Assembly: GCA_938008555.1 (NCBI GenBank)
Contig: CALLKE010000039.1
Span: 1-5,730, forward strand
Source of the DNA: an uncultured Pedobacter sp.
GTDB lineage: Bacteria > Bacteroidota > Bacteroidia > Sphingobacteriales > Sphingobacteriaceae
Direction of reading: 5' to 3'
DNA: 5,730 bases
Positions 1-4,520 of this stretch are shown one piece after another. The number at the start of each line of letters is the position of its first letter. Position 1 is the stretch's first letter. The notes under the pieces were generated by a model. It did not search any database. It was not told where the DNA came from and was given only the letters and a program-made list of their open reading frames with translations. A program made the translations under genes and the position numbers.

Positions 1-16
1 AATAACACACCATTGA

Positions 17-46
17 TTGATTTTAATAATATTCAAGATGTATAAC
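17..46 (+). promoter_or_regulatory. Possible sigma-70-like promoter of the tail spike gene
   Basis: A TTGATT box at 17-22 is followed after 18 bases by TATAAC at 41-46, which ends 13 bases before the spike start codon. The match is weaker than the TTGACA promoters later in the window. The surroundings are AT-rich, so a chance match is quite possible. A weak GAAAGAG ribosome site follows at about 50-56. Confidence 0.35.
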
Positions 47-59
47 ATAGAAAGAGATT

Positions 60-1742
60 ATGAGTACTTACCAACAAGGCTTCCCTGTCAATGCAGCAGG
101 TGAAATTGTTATTGGCAGTGGAGCTGGAAATTCTACGGTAACTGGCACATTACCAGTAGACATGATGCCAATCGACCCAACTAACAACGGTATTAAATTT
201 GCTAACGCAGCACAGATTGTACAAGACATCCTAGGTTTGTCAAAAACAATTCCTGCTGTTGGTACAGAATACGTTTTAAAGAGTAACCCATCAGCAGCGG
301 AGTTTCAACAGCTACACGATTTGTTAGTAACGCTTGGGATGAAGGCTACCATCAAATTTCAGTTTGCAGACCAATGTACGTGGACTCAAGCAGTTACAAT
401 TGATGCTTCTTTTGTAGGAGTACACTTTAACTGGTCAACAATTGATACATCAACAATGGGAGCCGGTATCCCAATCACAGTTACAGGTAGTGTAACACCC
501 CCTTACGGTCAATCACAGACAGTACTACAGTACTTAACATTGGTGGGTAGTGGTAGAGCTGGAACTATGACTGCTATGTTGTTTGCTGGGCCTAACACTA
601 CAGGCAATGGCCCTTCAAGGATTAAAGTACAAGGTATCACACTAAAGTATTTTAACACAGGTATCAAGTTTGGCCCCAACTCTTATTGTCAGAATTTTGA
701 AGATATTGAGATTTATCAAGTCGGTACTGGCGTATATTTCCCAGATGGTCAAGGCGATTCGGGTGAACGTCCAACATTCAAATCAAGCCTAATCTTCCAG
801 TGTGATACAGCAGTACGCGTAGACGGTAATCATGGTGTTTGGATGCATTTTGAAGGCTGCTCCTTTGATCATAATGGCAGACAATTTGATGTGAGAGGAA
901 GTGCAAAAGTATGGGCCACGGATTGCCATATCGAAGCTAGTGACTACGCCATTGCCCCTATCATTATTACAGGAGATGGTAGCGTATTTAAGATGCAAGG
1001 TGGACAGTTTGTTGTAACTAACACAACTTCTAGAACAATGCCTTACATTGTAGATAATTCAGTTACAGGTGGAGGTGGGGCTTACTTCAATGACGTAAAT
1101 CTATGGAAAGCATACACTGCAAATCGTTACTTTGCTACAGGCACTGGCAGAACTTATGTGAATGGGTTTACAACAATATCTACACATGACCAACCTATTC
1201 TGCTTAATTCTAACTTTAACGCATTAAAAGATGGAGGCTTTGAGGGGGTTATCGAAGATGATTTAATTTGTATTTATAAAGATACAGCAGGTATTACAAG
1301 TGCAGTAACAGGCACTAATATCACTTTATCTTATTCTGCAACATCACCCCGCACTGGTTCTAAATGTCTTAAAGTAACTAAAGTTGGTGCTGCAGCTACT
1401 AATGCTGGCTTCTATATTGCAATTCCTATTAGAAATGTAAAACAAAGAGGTTCATACAAAGGTTATTTTAAAACAAGTTCGACAGGCTCATTTACAATTA
1501 ATCCAGTATATGCTCGTCTGCAGGTCGATGGTAATGGGGTACATATTAACAAGGGTACACAAGCATCTGAAGCCCAGCAAACTAAGTCAGACACATCAGG
1601 TTCTTGGTTAGTAGCAACCAGTTCATTACAGAATATTAGTACACCTCCTGAGTGGGCTACACACTACGCATTGTTTGTTGATCTAACAAATAAAGGCGCT
1701 GGCGATATCTACTTTGATGATCTTGAGTTTGCATTAATGTAA
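60..1742 (+). CDS. Tail spike / receptor-binding protein, beta-helix type
   Basis: This 560-residue protein is probably a virion tail spike or fibre that binds, and perhaps cleaves, a host surface polysaccharide. The ATG at 60 follows a weak GAAAGAG ribosome site. Residues 1-90 are likely the particle-binding part (low-complexity Gly/Thr/Pro, then a short helical stretch near 75-95). Residues from about 100 to 390 are rich in short beta strands, Asn, Gly, Thr and aromatic residues, with strings such as FEDIEIYQVGTGVYF and HFEGCSFDHNG that recall turns of a pectate-lyase-like right-handed beta-helix. From DGGFEG at residue 391 to the end, the pattern (DGGFEG start, SPRTGSKCLKVTK, GSYKGYFKTS, YFDDLEF near the end) looks like a carbohydrate-binding jelly-roll. 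No catalytic residues can be named with certainty. The assignment rests on composition and context beside terminase and portal genes; a non-enzymatic fibre is the main alternative. Confidence 0.78.
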   Translation: MSTYQQGFPVNAAGEIVIGSGAGNSTVTGTLPVDMMPIDPTNNGIKFANAAQIVQDILGLSKTIPAVGTEYVLKSNPSAAEFQQLHDLLVTLGMKATIKFQFADQCTWTQAVTIDASFVGVHFNWSTIDTSTMGAGIPITVTGSVTPPYGQSQTVLQYLTLVGSGRAGTMTAMLFAGPNTTGNGPSRIKVQGITLKYFNTGIKFGPNSYCQNFEDIEIYQVGTGVYFPDGQGDSGERPTFKSSLIFQCDTAVRVDGNHGVWMHFEGCSFDHNGRQFDVRGSAKVWATDCHIEASDYAIAPIIITGDGSVFKMQGGQFVVTNTTSRTMPYIVDNSVTGGGGAYFNDVNLWKAYTANRYFATGTGRTYVNGFTTISTHDQPILLNSNFNALKDGGFEGVIEDDLICIYKDTAGITSAVTGTNITLSYSATSPRTGSKCLKVTKVGAAATNAGFYIAIPIRNVKQRGSYKGYFKTSSTGSFTINPVYARLQVDGNGVHINKGTQASEAQQTKSDTSGSWLVATSSLQNISTPPEWATHYALFVDLTNKGAGDIYFDDLEFALM

Positions 1743-1745
1743 CTA

Positions 1746-1773
1746 TTGACAAAACAACATTAAATGTTATAGT
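1746..1773 (+). promoter_or_regulatory. Sigma-70-like promoter of the tRNA unit
   Basis: A perfect TTGACA at 1746-1751 is followed after 16 bases by TATAGT at 1768-1773. It starts four bases after the spike stop codon. The expected transcription start (about 1780) lies only a few bases before the tRNA 5' end at 1783, so the precursor would have almost no leader. The spacer holds a perfect inverted repeat, AACATT-A-AATGTT (1756-1768), that could be an operator. The block 1741-1756 is nearly identical to 4464-4479 at the portal promoter. Confidence 0.75.
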
Positions 1774-1782
1774 CGTTTTATA

Positions 1783-1856
1783 GCCGGATTAGTTAAATGG
1801 TATAACGCTAGATTTGTAATCTTGAATTAATTGTTCGATTCAATTATTCGGCACCA
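1783..1856 (+). tRNA. tRNA-Thr, anticodon UGU, CCA encoded
   Basis: A full cloverleaf folds by eye. Acceptor 1783-1789 (GCCGGAT) pairs with 1846-1852 (ATTCGGC); the D stem GTTA/TAAC is at 1792-1795/1803-1806 with GG in the loop. The anticodon stem is 1808-1812/1820-1824 around the loop TTTGTAA, giving anticodon TGT at 1815-1817. The T stem AATTG/CAATT encloses TTCGATT (1834-1840). Discriminator A1853 and CCA at 1854-1856 complete it. The acceptor start and end and the anticodon loop resemble enterobacterial tRNA-Thr(UGU), recalled from memory. Oddities are one T-T mismatch in the second anticodon-stem pair and a very AT-rich T stem. It reads ACA, the commonest Thr codon in the partial portal gene by hand count (ACA 11, ACT 10, ACC 4, ACG 0), so it probably supports phage translation. 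Confidence 0.95.
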
Positions 1857-1975
1857 GTTAGACGCCTCATTGGGGATAAAGTTTTCCTCCTTGTCGGTGG
1901 AGTGGAGAGAATGCAGAATTATGCTGCATTGGTATATGAGCATGGATAGTGTGGCTACATATACACCCTTATTAG
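1857..1975 (+). ncRNA. Candidate structured RNA between tRNA and terminator
   Basis: About 120 bases lie between the tRNA 3' end and the terminator and should be on the same transcript. Two hairpins stand out. AATGCAG/CTGCATT pairs perfectly at 1910-1916/1924-1930 with a 7-base loop. GTATATG/CATATAC pairs at 1932-1938/1958-1964, with an inner AGC/GCT helix (1939-1941/1954-1956). A weaker CTCC/GGAG pair is at 1887-1890/1899-1902. No second tRNA fold is found, because there is no further T-loop motif. I do not recognise the RNA. It could be a small phage RNA released by tRNA processing, like the stable RNAs of unknown role in some tRNA-bearing phages, or simply a tRNA trailer. Reading frames crossing it are short. 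Confidence 0.4.
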
Positions 1976-2011
1976 AAGCCCTTGTATGAGAGTACAAGGG
2001 CTTTGTTGTTT
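1976..2011 (+). terminator. Strong intrinsic terminator of the tRNA unit
   Basis: AAGCCCTTGTA at 1976-1986 pairs perfectly with TACAAGGGCTT at 1993-2003 around a TGAGAG loop (11 base pairs), followed by the T-rich tract TTTGTTGTTT (2002-2011). It isolates the tRNA transcript from the endonuclease gene. The in-frame ATG at 1986 lies inside this stem, which argues against it as a start for the downstream gene. Confidence 0.9.
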
Positions 2012-2018
2012 ATACTTA

Positions 2019-2051
2019 TTGACAGATGCAATAGTTGTGGTAAACTATAAT
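2019..2051 (+). promoter_or_regulatory. Likely promoter of the endonuclease-terL unit
   Basis: TTGACA at 2019-2024 follows the terminator directly. The -10 box is less clear: TAAACT at 2041-2046 has a 16-base spacer, while the better TATAAT at 2046-2051 has a 21-base spacer, which is too long for a standard promoter. An inverted repeat ATAGTT/AACTAT (2031-2036/2043-2048) covers this region. Transcription from here would read the endonuclease and then terL. Confidence 0.55.
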
Positions 2052-2056
2052 TTTAT

Positions 2057-2062
2057 AGGAGA
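2057..2062 (+). promoter_or_regulatory. Ribosome binding site fixing the endonuclease start
   Basis: AGGAGA at 2057-2062 stands four bases before the ATG at 2067. No comparable site precedes the in-frame ATG at 1986, which is inside the terminator stem and upstream of the promoter. The start is therefore placed at 2067. Confidence 0.85.
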
Positions 2063-2066
2063 TATC

Positions 2067-2807
2067 ATGCCTGCATTTATAGATAAGACTGGAAATACTT
2101 ACGGCAAATTAAAAGTTATTGGGTTGGCTAATTCCAAACGTGGAAGGGACTTACTCTGGGTTTGCCAATGTTCGTGCGGAAACGTTATTGAAACCACTGG
2201 TGGAAGACTGCAATCAGGTAATACAAAATCCTGTGGATGTAACAAGACAGAGGTATTGTTGAAAAGAAATACTAAACACTCTCTAAGCAAAACATCCGAG
2301 TATATGTCTTGGAAAGATATGAAGAAACGTTGTTACAATAAGGCTAATAAACGTTACCCTAATTACTCAGCAAAGGGTATCATTGTCTGTGATGAATGGA
2401 AGAATGACTTTTTGGCGTTCTTGAATTACATGGGTAATAAGCCAGATGACAGTAATTGTTGGACTATTGGTAGAATTGATAACAATAAATCATACGAGCC
2501 GGGGAACGTCCGTTGGGAACTATTAGAGCAACAAGCAAGAAACCATTCTAAACAAAGTAATAACACTTCAGGCATTACTGGAGTTATGTTTCGTGTTAAA
2601 ATTATAAATGGCAGAGAATACTCATCTTGGGTAGCTGCTTGGAATGAGTTAGACGGGAAAAAGAAGACTAAAGAATTTAGTGTAAATAAGTTTGGTTTTG
2701 ATGCTGCAAAACAAATGGCTGTAGATTATAGAAATAAGGCTATTGAAGATTTAAATAACAAGGGTGCGGGATATGAACCATCTCACGGAACAACGAAGGA
2801 AGGTTAA
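2067..2807 (+). CDS. Free-standing HNH-type homing endonuclease with AP2-like domain
   Basis: This 246-residue protein is a likely site-specific DNA endonuclease of the phage homing type. Residues 31-58 form a zinc-ribbon-like module (Cys33, Cys35 and Cys37, then Cys56 and Cys58). Residues 78-160 match a common phage endonuclease core: EYMSWKDMKKRCYN, then KGIIVCDEW, then RIDNNKSYEPGNVRW and a QQARN tail. The usual first His of HNH is replaced by the RIDN string, as I recall for many proteins annotated HNH in this class. Residues 167-230 look like an AP2 DNA-binding domain (SGITGV, Trp188, GKKKTKEF, then an Ala-rich helix). The gene ends two bases before the terL ATG, so the two are probably co-transcribed and translationally coupled, and it lies 98 bases upstream of the group I intron site in terL. 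The inferred role is to cut intron-less terL and drive homing. A packaging-associated HNH nuclease is the alternative. Confidence 0.85.
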   Translation: MPAFIDKTGNTYGKLKVIGLANSKRGRDLLWVCQCSCGNVIETTGGRLQSGNTKSCGCNKTEVLLKRNTKHSLSKTSEYMSWKDMKKRCYNKANKRYPNYSAKGIIVCDEWKNDFLAFLNYMGNKPDDSNCWTIGRIDNNKSYEPGNVRWELLEQQARNHSKQSNNTSGITGVMFRVKIINGREYSSWVAAWNELDGKKKTKEFSVNKFGFDAAKQMAVDYRNKAIEDLNNKGAGYEPSHGTTKEG

Positions 2808-2809
2808 GG

Positions 2810-2905
2810 ATGGAAGAACAAGAATCTAGGAAGCTTGGGCCTTGTAGCCAAACACAACAAGACTTCCTACAAAATACAAGTAAGTTCTGTATTTACGGTG
2901 GTGGT
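2810..2905 (+). CDS. terL: Terminase large subunit, exon 1 (join 2810..2905, 3138..4472)
   Basis: Thirty-two codons encode the N-terminus of the large terminase. The ATG at 2810 is preceded by purine-rich GAAGGAAGG (2795-2803) and follows the endonuclease stop by two bases. The text QTQQDFLQNTSKFCIYGGG is typical of the adenine-binding and pre-Walker A region of phage terminases: a Q-containing stretch followed by IYGGG. The exon stops after the third of three GGT codons, in phase 0, exactly where the phosphate-binding loop should continue. Without splicing, translation would run 11 codons into the intron and stop at TAA 2939-2941, giving a useless 43-residue peptide. That no ATP-binding loop is present without the second exon is strong evidence for splicing rather than a separate small gene. 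Confidence 0.92.
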
Positions 2906-3137
2906 AAACTCAGTGCCTCCACGTTAAAAACACTCATCTAAACAGGGAAATCCCATTGGGACAATCCTGTGCTAATATAAATGCGCAGAGACTAACGAGG
3001 CCACAGTCTATTGATTGGAAGGTAGTAGTGTAAGCATCAAGCGGTGCTGAAACGGTGAGGAAAGTGAAAGCTTTCAAGATATAGTCCGACACTTATAGTA
3101 ATATAAGAGTGATTTAGCGAGTCACATAACAACCAAG
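2906..3137 (+). mobile_element. Group I intron in terL, ORF-less, probably subgroup IA
   Basis: This 232-nt self-splicing intron candidate has all main helices. P1: 2898-2905 of the exon pairs with 2915-2922, one U-U mismatch, ending in the required U.G (2905.2915). P10: 3138-3142 pairs with 2910-2914. P3: CTCATC 2933-2938 with GGTGAG 3054-3059. P4: CAGG/CCTG 2943-2946/2966-2969. P5: TCCC/GGGA 2951-2954/2958-2961. P6: 2970-2972/2983-2985. P7: GACTA 2990-2994 with TAGTC 3082-3086. P8: GAAAG/CTTTC 3060-3064/3071-3075. The R-like string CAGAGACTAACGAGG (2986-3000) and the canonical S string AAGATATAGTCC (3076-3087) are present. Extra hairpins between P7 and P3 (for example AGCATC/GGTGCT, 3033-3048) suggest subgroup IA, common in phages. 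P9-type hairpins are at 3092-3107 and 3109-3125. The last base is G3137, as required. It carries no endonuclease gene; the one next door may serve it. Confidence 0.94.
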
Positions 3138-4472
3138 GCTGGTAGTGGGAAGTCATATTTAGCACTTCTCTACTGTTTACAATTCAAGGATGACCCCTAT
3201 TTTAGAGGGGTTTTCATTCGTCAATCAAGCACCCAGATTTTGCAAAGCGGGGGTCTTTGGCAGGAAGCCCTTGATTTATATGGCCCTTTTGGAATTAAAG
3301 CCAAACAGCATCCAAACCTAGTTATTACTTTTCCAAGCGGTGCTCAGATTCAGTTTAAAGTTTGTCAAACTGATGCGGATACAAAGAACTTCGACGGTGG
3401 ACAATATTCATTCGTATGCTTCGACGAAGCTCAGTGGCATTCACAAAAACAAGTAAGTTACCTTGAATCTCGTATACGTTCTAAAGCAAAAGGCCCACAC
3501 AGATTAGTATGTACTTGTAATCCACTAAGAGACAGTTTCTTACTTAAATTCGTAGAACACTATTTAGATAAAGATACAGGTATTCCAATTCCAGAGTTAT
3601 CTGGAAAGGAAAGATATTACGCGCAATATAATGGCGATTATGTTTTTGGGGATACAGCAAAAGATATCACCGACAAGTATGGCCCAAATTGTAAGCCTCA
3701 AACATACACATTTATTTCAGCTACAATCTATTCTAATCCAGTAATGATTAAGCGTAATCCAGAATATCTAGACCGCCTAGAGAATTTGGATAGAGTAGAA
3801 CGTGAGCGTCTACTACTTGGCAGTTGGTATGCAAGAGAAGCTAATTCATCTTACTTCCAGCGGCAATGGTGTGAAATTGTGCCATATGCCCCTGTTAATG
3901 TTGTAGCTCGTGTCAGAGCTTGGGACTTTGCAGCATCTGTGCCTTCTGAATCTAATAAAGACCCAGATTATACAGCAGGCATTAAACTGAGTCGAGACAA
4001 ATTTGGTACTTATTATGTAGAAGATGCCTACAGATTTAGGAAGCTAACAGATGGCGTACTAAAGGAAGTTATTGATACTGCAAAACGTGATGGTATTGAC
4101 GAATGCACAGTAGGCATCGTTAAAGATACTGGAGCCGGTGGAGCCGCCTCTAATATGTTCTTTGTTCGCCAATTAGCAGAGCATGGTATTGCAGCCAGAA
4201 GTACTAAGATGAGCGGACATAGTGGAAAGATTCAACGTTTCCTTCCATTCGCAGCAATGGCAGAAGCTGGGGCTGTAAAGATAGTAAGAGGGCCTTGGAA
4301 TGATGAGTTCTTTAATGAATTAGAATCATTCACTGGTGGACGCTCAGGGCACGACGATCAGGTGGACGCAACAAGTGACGCATTCAACATGATAGCAAAA
4401 TCAATCCAAATCCCAACATTTACTATCCCTAATTACACACAACAGTCAATTGTGTCTAAAATTAACTCTTGA
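3138..4472 (+). CDS. terL: Terminase large subunit, exon 2 (join 2810..2905, 3138..4472)
   Basis: The second exon supplies residues 33-476 of the DNA-packaging motor, which pumps phage DNA through the portal and cuts it to length. Joined to exon 1 it completes Walker A as GGGAGSGKS (residues 30-38, Lys37). Walker B is FVCFDEA (124-130, Asp128-Glu129), and the coupling motif is CTCNP (157-161). The nuclease domain shows RAWDFAAS (Asp295), IVKDTGAGG (Asp362) and HDDQVDA (437-443). The total of 476 residues is normal for the family. The frame is open from 3138; the TTG at 3240 is only an apparent start, has no ribosome site, and would omit Walker A. The stop TGA (4470-4472) overlaps the -35 box of the portal promoter. 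No small terminase gene is next to it. Confidence 0.96.
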   Translation, partial: AGSGKSYLALLYCLQFKDDPYFRGVFIRQSSTQILQSGGLWQEALDLYGPFGIKAKQHPNLVITFPSGAQIQFKVCQTDADTKNFDGGQYSFVCFDEAQWHSQKQVSYLESRIRSKAKGPHRLVCTCNPLRDSFLLKFVEHYLDKDTGIPIPELSGKERYYAQYNGDYVFGDTAKDITDKYGPNCKPQTYTFISATIYSNPVMIKRNPEYLDRLENLDRVERERLLLGSWYAREANSSYFQRQWCEIVPYAPVNVVARVRAWDFAASVPSESNKDPDYTAGIKLSRDKFGTYYVEDAYRFRKLTDGVLKEVIDTAKRDGIDECTVGIVKDTGAGGAASNMFFVRQLAEHGIAARSTKMSGHSGKIQRFLPFAAMAEAGAVKIVRGPWNDEFFNELESFTGGRSGHDDQVDATSDAFNMIAKSIQIPTFTIPNYTQQSIVSKINS

Positions 4473-4496
4473 CAAAACATAATTAAGTTATATTAT
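4469..4496 (+). promoter_or_regulatory. Sigma-70-like promoter of the portal gene
   Basis: TTGACA at 4469-4474 contains the terL stop TGA, and TATTAT at 4491-4496 follows after 16 bases. A perfect inverted repeat, AACATAAT (4476-4483) with ATTATGTT (4492-4499), spans the spacer and -10 box and could bind a regulator. The block 4464-4479 matches 1741-1756 of the tRNA promoter in 15 of 16 bases. A ribosome site AAAAGGA at 4505-4511 precedes the portal ATG. Confidence 0.7.
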
Positions 4497-4520
4497 GTTC
4501 AAATAAAAGGATTATAACTA

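Noticed and set aside
789..998. Minus-strand open frame of about 69 codons opposite the spike gene
   Set aside because: Short, no ribosome site or recognisable product, and antisense to a well-supported gene.
1783..1856. tRNA gene as a prophage attachment site
   Set aside because: No integrase or flanking direct repeat is visible, and the tRNA has its own phage-like promoter and terminator.
1857..1975. A second tRNA, or a HEARO/omega RNA linked to the HNH gene
   Set aside because: No T-loop motif or acceptor pairing for a tRNA. Omega RNAs go with IscB proteins that carry RuvC and HNH domains; this protein is shorter, has neither RuvC motifs nor IscB layout, and a strong terminator separates it from the RNA.
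1986..2066. In-frame upstream ATG extending the endonuclease by 27 residues
   Set aside because: It lies within the terminator stem and upstream of the promoter, lacks a ribosome site, and the added residues are hydrophobic and unlike the family. ATG 2067 has AGGAGA in front.
2099..2290. Minus-strand open frame of about 63 codons opposite the endonuclease gene
   Set aside because: Overlaps a clear gene, with no start signal or protein-like domain.
2067..2807. Packaging-type HNH protein that works with the terminase
   Set aside because: Known packaging HNH proteins beside terminases are usually small classical HNH proteins. The AP2-like tail and RIDN...NxRW core point to a homing enzyme, though the position beside terL keeps this from being excluded.
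2810..3137. terL broken by frameshift or degenerate pseudogene
   Set aside because: The interruption has complete group I core elements and exact P1/P10 pairing, and both exons are intact and in phase, so an intron explains it better.
2906..3137. Group II intron, intein or bypassed segment
   Set aside because: There is no GUGYG start or domain V-like end for group II, the segment has stops in the exon frame so it is not an intein, and the S string AAGATATAGTCC is specific to group I.
3240..3242. TTG as the start of the terminase
   Set aside because: No ribosome site, and the frame continues upstream through codons for the rest of Walker A to 3138, where the intron ends.
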